Positions 1 to 6,806 of a stretch of DNA of 17,111 bases are shown here, one piece after another; position 1 is the stretch's first letter, and every line of letters begins with the position of its first letter. The DNA comes from Clostridiaceae bacterium (lineage in GTDB: Bacteria > Bacillota > Clostridia > Saccharofermentanales > DTU023). The translations under genes and the position numbers were made by a program. The notes beneath the pieces are model-generated. The model saw nothing but the letters and a program-made list of their open reading frames with translations. It had not been told where the DNA came from and ran no database searches. Location of the stretch: the NCBI GenBank assembly GCA_012798865.1, contig JAAZMK010000025.1, positions 1-17,111 on the forward strand. Direction: 5' to 3'.

Positions 1-475
1 CGCCTGTTGCCCCAAAATCATACCACGTCTGTTCAGCAGATACGAGCATCATTGAGCCCATATCTTCTGTAATGAACTGATACCAGCGATTGTAGCTGTT
101 TGTTGGCTAGACGAAAATTGTTCGTTCGAGAAACGTATTCAGACAAAATGACTGAAGCATGTGTATTAGTACCGGTGAATTTAATACATTTGCACAAACA
201 GTTCTCGTTCCATCTGACAACGATAGCGATTGGGCAAAGCAAATAAATGGGTTATTTTGACGTTTGAAACGTTTCTCGATCTTTAAGATACTAAGACCAT
301 CCAAAAACTTCCCCTTGCTATGCAATCAGATTTTTTCATGTGTCTCTGTTTTGTATTTGGGGAAATAACGAGGATATGCCGTTTGGCATAAATAGTTAGT
401 AACTTAAGGCAAATCATTCAACTTGGTTGTTTTGATTTAGCCGGCGATGCTAATAACTTAATGAAGGATTAACTA
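1..475. other. Left-edge region without a supportable gene
   Basis: No convincing gene lies here. Short open frames on both strands (for example minus 33-242 and 107-325) match no family I recognise and have no good ribosome binding site. A plus-strand frame ending in TGA near position 80 could be the last ~25 codons of a gene starting before the window, but nothing distinguishes it from chance. Visible sequence structure: the perfect 10-bp palindrome GAAACGTTTC at 266-275; a 10-bp inverted repeat, CGAGAAACGT at 127-136 and ACGTTTCTCG at 269-278; and TATGCC/GGCATA (375-380 and 385-390), a small hairpin or operator candidate ~85 bp before the next gene. The stretch reads as more AT-rich than the coding regions, as expected for intergenic DNA. 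Confidence 0.5.
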
Positions 476-1417
476 ATGAAAAATACAAAGAAAAGAATTG
501 CCGTTACAGCGGCAAGCGCCGTGATGGCTGTCATCGCGTTGTCAGTGCCGATTTCAACTTCGGTGTTGCATGCGCGCGGCAGCATTCCGGCACATGAAGA
601 GACAACAACGGAGCCGAGCGAAGAGGAGCCTCCTATACATTTTGACGAGGGAGAAGAACTCTTAATTTTCGACTATGAAGGGTTCGATCGCCATCTGCTC
701 GTCTTTGAGAATGAAGAAGCTCGTCAGCATGAGCAACTGCTATCAGGCAACATGCCTTTAACATGGGAATTATCATCTATCCCCACACAAGATATCGACG
801 TTCAGGACATATCCGTCGAGACTCTCAACTCTAATCACTCCCAATTTACCGAGATTCTAATTGAACTCCCCGCGCTCGAGGAGAATAAAAAAGACACGTT
901 TGAGCTGCTCAATGAAGTCGAACGCTCGGGAACCGAGCAAAAGGGAGTGCTCGGAGAGTCGCCTGAAAGGAAACAGGACGGGGCGAGTATCGGAAACGTT
1001 CAAGAGGGCGGACCGTTCCTCATTGAGATAAAAAATCCCGACAGACACTACGTCGGGAGACCCTTGAAAGTCAAGGATCGCCAATATTTGGAAGGACTCG
1101 TGATGGGCGAATTCGGCACTGATTACATTGGAGCCGTCTTAGTAGCACAGTGTATCCGCGACTCGATGGTCAAATCGGGCACGAACAGCGCCGCGGTCAT
1201 TAAGCGCATATACGGATACACGGCACCCGTTCACAAGGAAGTTTCTCAAAATGTGAAAAGGGCCGTCGCCTTCGTCTTTGATGAGGGTGGCAGCGGCGTA
1301 CAGCATCCAATTTATTACTTCTACGCAAGCAACCTCGTCAGCGGGAGCTGGCATGAAACACAGAAATTTGTCGTCCAGCGTCACGCCGCCCGTTTTTTCA
1401 GCACGCCCACACGATAG
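476..1417 (+). CDS. Secreted protein with C-terminal SleB-like cell wall hydrolase domain
   Basis: A 313-residue exported protein. A basic N-terminus (KNTKKR) and a hydrophobic stretch at about residues 8-31 form a signal peptide, with likely cleavage after LHA near residue 33. Residues 34-190 are acidic, rich in Glu, Ser and Thr, and look like an unstructured linker or wall-spanning spacer. Residues ~200-308 resemble the Hydrolase_2/SleB family of lytic enzymes: the LEGLVMGEFG segment sits where SleB proteins carry the catalytic Glu (here E212), followed by the helix VAQCIRDSMVKSG and the C-terminal block HETQKFV...RFF that parallels the family's H-x-Q-F...RFY end. The family cuts peptidoglycan outside the membrane. 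Divergence is high, so activity is uncertain. ATG 476 follows GAAGGA by ~7 nt. The gene stands alone, convergent with the transporter operon, so it is not obviously linked to any neighbour. Confidence 0.68.
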   Translation: MKNTKKRIAVTAASAVMAVIALSVPISTSVLHARGSIPAHEETTTEPSEEEPPIHFDEGEELLIFDYEGFDRHLLVFENEEARQHEQLLSGNMPLTWELSSIPTQDIDVQDISVETLNSNHSQFTEILIELPALEENKKDTFELLNEVERSGTEQKGVLGESPERKQDGASIGNVQEGGPFLIEIKNPDRHYVGRPLKVKDRQYLEGLVMGEFGTDYIGAVLVAQCIRDSMVKSGTNSAAVIKRIYGYTAPVHKEVSQNVKRAVAFVFDEGGSGVQHPIYYFYASNLVSGSWHETQKFVVQRHAARFFSTPTR

Positions 1418-1452
1418 GCATATTCAAGACCGCAATTCACAGTAGACGAAAA

Positions 1453-1493
1453 AAGAGAGTTGTCTTCCATTACTACACAACGACAACTCTCTT
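1453..1493. terminator. Bidirectional Rho-independent terminator
   Basis: A perfect 12-bp stem, AAGAGAGTTGTC (1453-1464) and GACAACTCTCTT (1482-1493), closes a 17-nt loop. Read on the minus strand it is followed by a run of six T, which makes it a strong terminator for the nucleoside transporter operon ending at 1531. Read on the plus strand the tail is TATTGTTGTT, weaker but usable for the hydrolase gene ending at 1417. It lies exactly between the two convergent units. Confidence 0.85.
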
Positions 1494-1530
1494 ATTGTTG
1501 TTCTAAAGAATTAAGCGACAAACGCCTCCA

Positions 1531-3063
1531 CTAGGCTGTCTGCTCCTCAGAATCGTCTTCGATTCCCGCCATCAGGAGACCTAGTCCGCTTCTCGTACAA
1601 TCGCACTGATCGAGACAAGCGAGAATTCTGCCGCTGTAGATGACGAGCACGCGGTCGGGAATCTCGAGTATCTCGTCGAGCTCCGTTGAGACCATGAGTA
1701 CCGCGACACCCCTGTCGCGAGCTTCAACAATCTGCGACTGAATGTATTTCGTCGCGCCGATGTCAAGACCGCGCGAAGGGTGAACGGCGATCAGCAAGTT
1801 CGCTTCGCGGGAGAGTTCACGCCCGACGACGAGTTTCTGCTGGTTGCCTCCCGAAAGGTTGATCGCTTTCTCCATGATGCTCGGCGTCTTGACTGAAAAC
1901 TTCGCGACAAGTTTTCGACTGAAGTCGTCAATCCATTTCCAATGCATAAAACCGTGAGAAGAATACGGTTCATCATGACCGTCGACCATCGCGATATTTT
2001 CACGAAGGTTCATCTGTCCGACCATTCCCATCGCATGACGATCTTCAGGAATGTGACCGATCCCCTGCTTGAGTATTTCTTTCGGACTGCTGCCTGTGAT
2101 GTCATTCCCCATCAGCTCGATCTTGCCGGATGTAGCGGGAAGCAATCCCGTCAAACACTTGATCAATTCCGACTGCCCGTTGCCGTCAACGCCGCATATA
2201 CCCACGATTTCTCCCGCGCGAACGTCAAAACTGACATCTTTTAGGACATGTATACCTTTGTCATTGGTGTAATTGAGATTCTCGACATTGAGAACGACAT
2301 CACCCGGCTCGGATAGTGTTTTCTCCGTGACGAGCTCGACCTCGTGACCGACCATCAAGCGCGCAAGTTCGTTGAGATCTTTGATCTCCGAAATTTCGAG
2401 ACCCGCAGCGGTGACTTTCCCGCGGCGAAGAATCGTGCAACGATCGCAAATCTCCCGAATCTCCGGCAGTTTATGGCTGATGAAGACCACCGTTTTCCCC
2501 TCCGCGATAAGCTGACGTATCACCTCAAAGAGCCCATCAACTTCCTGCGGTGTCAGAACGGCAGTCGGCTCATCGAGGATGAGCGTTTCCACATCGCGAT
2601 AGAGCGCCTTCAGAATTTCAAGCCTCTGCTGTTGACCGACGGACAAGTTGCTGACCAGCTCCCAGGGGTCGATGTTCATGTGGTAGCGTTCCGCCATTTC
2701 CGTGAACCGCTGCGCGGCCCCCTTCAAGTCGAGAACAGCGGCATTGCCCTCATAGCCGAGTACAACATTCTCAATGGCGCTGTGTGCAGGGATCAGCATA
2801 AAGTGTTGGTGAACCATGCCGATCCCCAGATTAATCGCATCGCGAGGCGAACGGATGTTGACTGTTTCTCCTTTGTAGAGAATTTCGCCCGATGTCTGCT
2901 CGTAAAGCCCGAACAAGATATTCATCAAAGTCGATTTACCGGCGCCGTTCTCACCTAACAGAGCGTGCACTTCACCCTTCCTGACTGAAAATGAAACATC
3001 GTCATTCGCGACAACGGAACCGAAACGCTTCGTAATATTTCTCATTTCAAGAATTGTTGTCAT
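1531..3063 (-). CDS. nupO: Nucleoside/simple-sugar ABC importer, duplicated ATPase subunit
   Basis: A 510-residue cytoplasmic ATPase with two fused ABC domains, which powers nucleoside import through the two permeases encoded upstream. Domain 1 has Walker A GENGAGKST (37-45), signature LSVGQQQR (140-147), Walker B LILDEP (161-166) and switch His197. Domain 2 has a degenerate Walker A, GVDGNGQSE, with Gln297 where Lys is expected, signature LSGGNQQK (403-410), and AVHPSRGLD in place of the usual Walker B DEP. One intact and one degenerate site are typical of the RbsA/YufO-type family, so this is not decay. Length matches B. subtilis NupO/YufO (~510). ATG 3063 is preferred over the longer reading from 3132 because AGGAGG sits 7 nt upstream and the shorter start gives MTTILEMRNI, the normal family N-terminus. 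It is the last gene of the operon, 10 nt after nupQ. Confidence 0.93.
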   Translation of the reverse strand: MTTILEMRNITKRFGSVVANDDVSFSVRKGEVHALLGENGAGKSTLMNILFGLYEQTSGEILYKGETVNIRSPRDAINLGIGMVHQHFMLIPAHSAIENVVLGYEGNAAVLDLKGAAQRFTEMAERYHMNIDPWELVSNLSVGQQQRLEILKALYRDVETLILDEPTAVLTPQEVDGLFEVIRQLIAEGKTVVFISHKLPEIREICDRCTILRRGKVTAAGLEISEIKDLNELARLMVGHEVELVTEKTLSEPGDVVLNVENLNYTNDKGIHVLKDVSFDVRAGEIVGICGVDGNGQSELIKCLTGLLPATSGKIELMGNDITGSSPKEILKQGIGHIPEDRHAMGMVGQMNLRENIAMVDGHDEPYSSHGFMHWKWIDDFSRKLVAKFSVKTPSIMEKAINLSGGNQQKLVVGRELSREANLLIAVHPSRGLDIGATKYIQSQIVEARDRGVAVLMVSTELDEILEIPDRVLVIYSGRILACLDQCDCTRSGLGLLMAGIEDDSEEQTA

Positions 3064-3073
3064 CTGTCGCCTC

Positions 3074-3991
3074 CTATTCCTTGATGTACGGCTTTCCGCT
3101 TCCGAGGGGTTTGTTCGACTTCCGACTGACAATACAAAGTGAAATGATCGTAATCACATAGGGAATCATCAGCAGGAACTGCGAAGGAATATTGGTAGCG
3201 AGTGCTTGCAGACGATACATCAGCGAATTACTGGCACCGAATACGAGCGACGAGAGCATGACGCCTCGCGGCGTATAGTTGCCGAATACGACGGCAGCCA
3301 AAGCGATGAATCCGCCTCCGGCGATCATTCCCTCCGTGAAGAAACTGACCATGCCCATCGAGATGAAAGAACCCGCCATACCCGCAAGAACACCGCTGTA
3401 CAAGATGGATAAGAAACGTGTCAACCCCACACGGATACCGACCGTATCGCACGCCTTCGGGTTCTCTCCAACGGAACGGACTTTCAATCCGATGTTGGTC
3501 CTGAACATAACAAATTGCGCAATCGGAACGAGAATAAACGTCAAGTAGACGATGATATGGTGATTGAAAAAAATAGGACCGATAATCGGAATACTCGAGA
3601 GACCGGGAATTGCGACAATACCGAAACTGTCAATTTCCGGCGGGCTTGTGCTCGCTCCGAAAAGAGCGCGGTTGACGGTGATCGTCAACCCCGATGCCAA
3701 CAAGTTCATGCCTGTACCGATGACCGTTTGATCCGCCTTGACAACAACAGTGAAATAAGCGAAAATCGCGGAGAAAAGGACGGTAACGAAAACGGCAATC
3801 AACATGCCTAGCCATGCGCTCCCGGTCACGTATGAACCGATCACGCCGGCAAGCGCACCGACAAGCATCATGCCCTCGGTGCCGATGTTGACAATCCCCG
3901 CACGTTCACTGAACACGATGCCAAGTGCCGCAAGAAGAGTCGGCGCCGCCAGACGAATGGTCGTCGAGAAGAAACTTACAACTTCATTCAT
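3074..3991 (-). CDS. nupQ: Nucleoside ABC importer permease (second)
   Basis: A 305-residue polytopic membrane protein of the BPD_transp_2 (branched-chain/ribose-type) permease family, with roughly eight or nine hydrophobic segments. Family hallmarks are IVNIGTEGMMLVGALAG near the N-terminus, IGTGMNLLASG, NIGLKVRSVGENPKA in the cytoplasmic loop that contacts the ATPase, and AGMAGSF followed by FIALAAVVFGNYTPRG. It pairs with NupP to form the transmembrane channel. ATG 3991 is chosen over 4120 because AAGGAG lies 9 nt upstream and only 4 nt separate it from the nupP stop; the longer reading would add 43 basic residues overlapping nupP. The C-terminus is hydrophilic (KSNKPLGSGKPYIKE). Substrate is inferred from the whole operon. 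Confidence 0.92.
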   Translation of the reverse strand: MNEVVSFFSTTIRLAAPTLLAALGIVFSERAGIVNIGTEGMMLVGALAGVIGSYVTGSAWLGMLIAVFVTVLFSAIFAYFTVVVKADQTVIGTGMNLLASGLTITVNRALFGASTSPPEIDSFGIVAIPGLSSIPIIGPIFFNHHIIVYLTFILVPIAQFVMFRTNIGLKVRSVGENPKACDTVGIRVGLTRFLSILYSGVLAGMAGSFISMGMVSFFTEGMIAGGGFIALAAVVFGNYTPRGVMLSSLVFGASNSLMYRLQALATNIPSQFLLMIPYVITIISLCIVSRKSNKPLGSGKPYIKE

Positions 3992-3995
3992 AAGG

Positions 3996-5156
3996 TCACT
4001 CTCCTTCCCCTGCAGTCGCTTGAACAGTCGGTGATTCATCCTCCGTCGCATCATCCACAACCGTCTTGCCTTTGCGTTTTTCTGAAGAAGGGCGATACCT
4101 GTAGCGCCTCTTGAAAGCAAACATCTGTCTGCCTGCGATAAAGAGAATGATCAGGGCTTGAATGACGACGGCAACTGAAGAGCTGACGTCTCGCGTCATG
4201 ACTTCCATGCGAAGCGCGCCGGCGGACAAGCCGCCAAACAAAATGCCTGAGAACAGGACGCCCAATGGGTTGAGGTTGCCTAGCAATGCAACGGCTATAC
4301 CTGTGAAACCGTACGGAACTGCGAATGATGTCATCATGAGGCGTCCCTGAACGGCGATGATTTCGATACATCCGCCAAGTCCAGCAAGTCCTCCCGCGAG
4401 GAAGAGGGCGAGAATCGTCGAGCGTCCGATACTCATCCCAGCATACGCTCCGGCCGACGGGTTGAATCCGACCACTCGCATGTCAAAACCTGCCGTCGTC
4501 TTCCAGAGGAAGAAATAATATAGGAAGATAAACGCCAGGGCGATGAGTAGCCCGGTGTGAACATTGAGACCGGGAATAAACTTGTACAATCTGGCTGACG
4601 GTTCCATCGGCGCCGATTGCGGGTATGAACTCGAAGCGCTATCCATCAACGGACCGTTTACGAAGTAAGAAATAAGCTCCTTCGCAATGTAGTTGAGCAT
4701 GATCGTAATGATAAGCTCCGATGCGCCAAATTTGACTTTCAGCACACCGGTAATCAGTCCGAACAGGGCGCCTCCGAGGAATCCCGCCAACAACGTGGCA
4801 GGCAAGTGAATAATCGCAGGCAGATTAGGGGTCGCCACTCCGACAGCCGTTGCAGCAAGTGCACCCATCATGAACTGACCTTCCGCTCCGAGGTTGATAA
4901 TGCCGCTTCGCCTCGCAAGGGAGAAAGACAGGGCGGTAAAGATCAAAGGAATTGCTTTAATTAGCGTCGAGTCAAAAGCGGCAATACTTCCGAATGCGCC
5001 TTTCAGCATATGTCCATAGGCTGTTAACGGACTGGTAGAACTCGTCGCAAGAATGACGACACTACCGAAAAGAAGTGAGACGACGATCGCTACGAAAGGG
5101 AAGTAAACCGACTTCAAGGTCTCCTGAAATCTCTGCTTGATGCTTAAACCCTCCAT
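3996..5156 (-). CDS. nupP: Nucleoside ABC importer permease (first)
   Basis: A 386-residue membrane permease of the same family as the next gene, with about ten hydrophobic segments. Motifs are GIINLGAEGQFMMGALAA, ELIITIMLNYIA, FDMRVVGFNPSAGAYAGM and GLAGLGGCIEI, then IAVALLGNLNPLGVLFSG. The last ~35 residues form a charged cytoplasmic tail, first basic (FKRRYRYR) then acidic. The reading extends upstream to a GTG at 5186, but ATG 5156 is chosen because AAAGGA lies 5 nt before it and the protein then begins MEGLSIKQRF. It follows bmpA by ~160 nt across a strong hairpin, and nupQ starts 4 nt after its stop, so nupP-nupQ-nupO are almost certainly translated from one message. Confidence 0.91.
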   Translation of the reverse strand: MEGLSIKQRFQETLKSVYFPFVAIVVSLLFGSVVILATSSTSPLTAYGHMLKGAFGSIAAFDSTLIKAIPLIFTALSFSLARRSGIINLGAEGQFMMGALAATAVGVATPNLPAIIHLPATLLAGFLGGALFGLITGVLKVKFGASELIITIMLNYIAKELISYFVNGPLMDSASSSYPQSAPMEPSARLYKFIPGLNVHTGLLIALAFIFLYYFFLWKTTAGFDMRVVGFNPSAGAYAGMSIGRSTILALFLAGGLAGLGGCIEIIAVQGRLMMTSFAVPYGFTGIAVALLGNLNPLGVLFSGILFGGLSAGALRMEVMTRDVSSSVAVVIQALIILFIAGRQMFAFKRRYRYRPSSEKRKGKTVVDDATEDESPTVQATAGEGE

Positions 5157-5240
5157 ACGTGTCCTTTCTGAAACCATCCGCCTCACCTAACAACTCTCAT
5201 GAAACGAGCATCGTCTCAAGTGTGCGGGCGGTCATGATAA

Positions 5241-5278
5241 ATGAAGGCACGTGCCATCGCCTGGCACGTGCCCTTCAT
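5241..5278 (-). terminator. Intergenic hairpin between bmpA and nupP (attenuator or 3' stabiliser)
   Basis: ATGAAGGCACGTGCCA (5241-5256) pairs with the segment ending ATGAAG-complement at 5262-5278, giving a 16-bp stem with one bulged base and a 5-nt loop. It is the strongest hairpin in the operon. The downstream minus-strand sequence (TTATCATGACC) has no real T-run, so full termination is unlikely. Such elements after substrate-binding protein genes usually protect the upstream transcript from 3' decay or cause partial termination, which makes binding protein in excess of permease. Confidence 0.7.
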
Positions 5279-5318
5279 CGTCATTTTAGATGTTGTCATT
5301 CGACATTGTGCAAATCCC

Positions 5319-6299
5319 TTAGTCGAGGTTGATTTTGATTTCGCCTGACGCCAATTTCTGCAGGATGTCGTTAAGCTGATCTTTGACGTCTTGCGGAATG
5401 TCGTCCTTGTAGTAATCGCCGATATAGATGACACCTTGCGCGGCTCCCATCGGAAGAACCTCCGCAGGCATATTGCCGGCGAGGTACGACCTGTATGCAG
5501 CCTCATAAGCAACCGCTGTATCCTTCACGATTGCGACGACTGCAGCGTTGGGGGCTACTGTCTCCTGATCCAGACCGGAACCGATCGCGAGAACACCTGT
5601 CTCCTCCGCAGCCTCCATGACACCGAGCGACGCTTGGTTCGCCATTGGGCAGAGCACGTCTACACCTTCACTCACAAACTGTTTGGCAAGTTCTTTCGCT
5701 CCAAGTACGTCATCGAAGTTGCCCGTATTTTGCACCTTGACATTGATGTCGGGGTTAACATATTTCGCGCCTTGTTCGAATCCCTTACCGCCGTTAACGA
5801 TTGGGTTGATCGGGAGACCGCCGATGAAACCGACCGTGTTCGTCTCCGTCAGCAATGCCGCCAAAGCGCCCATGAGGAAGCCTTGCTCAGCGTCCTGAAT
5901 CGCGAAAGAGCGGATGTTATCCTCCGTCGCCCCTGAATTAATCAGAAAGAACTGAATATCAGGAAATTCTTTCGCCGTCTCAACAGCAACATCTTGAAAG
6001 CTGTTCGAGGACATGAAGATCACATCGTATCCGTCGGCCGCGTAAGCACGAATTGCATCGGCAGCAGAAGAAACCGGCGTATTTTCAGTGTGACCGACCG
6101 TAGCGCCGAGATTCTTGATCTTTAACAGTCCGTTGTAAGCCGTCGCATTCCAACTCATGTCTGAAATCGCACCTTCAAGAATCAATGCAACTTTTACGTT
6201 TTTGGCGTCCTCTTCTTTCTTGTCGCAAGCGACAAGCAAACCAAAAGACATGACAAGAACTAATACGAGAGTCGCAATTCTAATCCATTTGTTTTTCAT
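5319..6299 (-). CDS. bmpA: BMP-family nucleoside-binding lipoprotein
   Basis: A 326-residue substrate-binding lipoprotein of the BmpA/PnrA family, first gene of the importer operon. The N-terminus has basic residues, a hydrophobic core and the lipobox LVAC with Cys25 as the lipid anchor, so the mature protein sits on the outer face of the membrane. The body starts VKVALILEGAISDMSWN, the family's opening strand, where the ...SD.SWN residues line the nucleoside pocket. Further family features are SSNSFQDVAVETAKEFPDIQF, QDAEQGFLMGALAALL and VGFIGG. Length is normal. ATG 6299 follows AAGGAGG with a 5-nt spacer, an excellent site that fits high expression. Members bind purine nucleosides such as guanosine, inosine or adenosine; the exact ligand cannot be read from sequence. 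Divergent from xdhA. Confidence 0.93.
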   Translation of the reverse strand: MKNKWIRIATLVLVLVMSFGLLVACDKKEEDAKNVKVALILEGAISDMSWNATAYNGLLKIKNLGATVGHTENTPVSSAADAIRAYAADGYDVIFMSSNSFQDVAVETAKEFPDIQFFLINSGATEDNIRSFAIQDAEQGFLMGALAALLTETNTVGFIGGLPINPIVNGGKGFEQGAKYVNPDINVKVQNTGNFDDVLGAKELAKQFVSEGVDVLCPMANQASLGVMEAAEETGVLAIGSGLDQETVAPNAAVVAIVKDTAVAYEAAYRSYLAGNMPAEVLPMGAAQGVIYIGDYYKDDIPQDVKDQLNDILQKLASGEIKINLD

Positions 6300-6460
6300 T
6301 TTTTCCTCCTTGGGCTAATGTTAGTGATTGACGGCATTCAATGTACAGGCATCCGTTCTATTTTGGAAATACGACAAACAGCCGTCGTAAGTGCCCCTGA
6401 AACTGTTCGAATACCTACAGCAAAAGCCGTGCTTTGGCATCAGCCAATTCATTAAATGCT

Positions 6461-6469
6461 ATTTTATCA
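6461..6469 (-). promoter_or_regulatory. Candidate extended -10 for the bmpA operon
   Basis: Minus-strand TGATAAAAT is an extended -10 (TGn plus TAAAAT, five of six matching TATAAT). No good -35 lies at normal spacing, though extended -10 promoters can work without one. It would start transcription near 6453 and give a leader of about 150 nt. Confidence 0.35.
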
Positions 6470-6651
6470 AAAGACCTTGCATTTTTGTGTGAAAAAAATC
6501 ATTAAAACTGACAATTTGGCTATATTTTTTCAATTAAATAGTATTGTCCGGCTACAGTTAGCCTTGCTTCATTTGAAAGATTAAACCACCCAAATGTGCA
6601 AACTCTAAGCTTTTGGATAAAAAGGTTACAGAAAACGACCTCTTACGTGAA

Positions 6652-6678
6652 ATGACAGTCGATTTGCTGTAATATAAG
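6652..6678 (+). promoter_or_regulatory. Candidate promoter for xdhABC
   Basis: ATGACA (6652-6657, five of six matching TTGACA) and TATAAG (6673-6678, five of six matching TATAAT) are separated by 15 bp, shorter than the preferred 17. A start near 6685 would place the whole 6700-6790 stem structure in the leader. The short spacer could mean activator dependence, or that the site is not real. Confidence 0.33.
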
Positions 6679-6699
6679 AAAAATACCCTAACAGTTCTT

Positions 6700-6790
6700 T
6701 TAGATGAAGAATCGAGTGACAGAGAATCGTGTTGGATTTAGATTCAATCTTCGAAAACTCGTTTGTTCAACTCTTCTTCATGTGATCTAA
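6700..6790 (+). ncRNA. Nested-stem structured leader upstream of xdhA
   Basis: Three perfect nested pairings can be read directly. The outer stem joins TTAGAT plus GAAGAA (6700-6711) with TTCTTC (6774-6779) and ATCTAA (6785-6790), leaving a 5-nt bulge on the 3' side. Inside it, CGAGT (6713-6717) pairs with ACTCG (6757-6761), and GAATC (6724-6728) pairs with GATTC (6741-6745). The 3' strand ends only a few bases before the GGAGG ribosome binding site of xdhA, the usual position for a translational switch. It matches no riboswitch consensus I can recall. Confidence 0.4.
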
Positions 6791-6806
6791 CGGATGGAGG
6801 ATTTCA

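Larger units (their letters stand above)
6300..6806. promoter_or_regulatory. Divergent control region between bmpA and xdhA
   Basis: About 500 bp without a gene, notably AT-rich at 6450-6545. The bmpA side holds a candidate extended -10 and a ~150-nt leader with small hairpins: TTGGC/GCCAA (6434-6447), AAAGC/GCTTT (6423-6435) and TACGAC/GTCGTA (6370-6389). The middle holds the inverted repeat GGCTA-CAGT-TAGCC (6550-6563) and a wide GACAAT/ATTGTC pair (6510-6515, 6543-6548), possible operator sites. The xdhA side holds a candidate promoter near 6652-6678 and a nested-stem leader at 6700-6790. I checked for the purine riboswitch core and did not see it on either strand. Confidence 0.6.

Noticed and set aside
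33..325. Two overlapping minus-strand frames of about 70 codons at the left edge
   Set aside because: No ribosome binding site, no recognisable content, AT-rich intergenic composition.
2344..2958. A 204-codon plus-strand open frame inside nupO
   Set aside because: Antisense shadow of a clear two-domain ABC ATPase; no family features.
1531..3063. Degenerate second nucleotide-binding site in nupO taken as gene decay
   Set aside because: Gln in the second Walker A and loss of the second DEP are normal for this ATPase family; the rest of the gene is intact.
3996..5186. GTG start at 5186 for nupP
   Set aside because: ATG 5156 has a well-placed AAAGGA and gives a typical permease N-terminus; the longer form adds ten charged residues with a weaker site.
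6332..6344. The 13-mer CGGCATTCAATGT is present both upstream of bmpA and upstream of the YwaF-like gene (16663-16675)
   Set aside because: A few shared 13-mers are expected by chance in a 17-kb window counted on both strands, and the genes are unrelated.
6300..6806. Possible purine riboswitch, suggested by the flanking purine genes
   Set aside because: The three-way-junction core and its conserved loop sequences are not visible on either strand.
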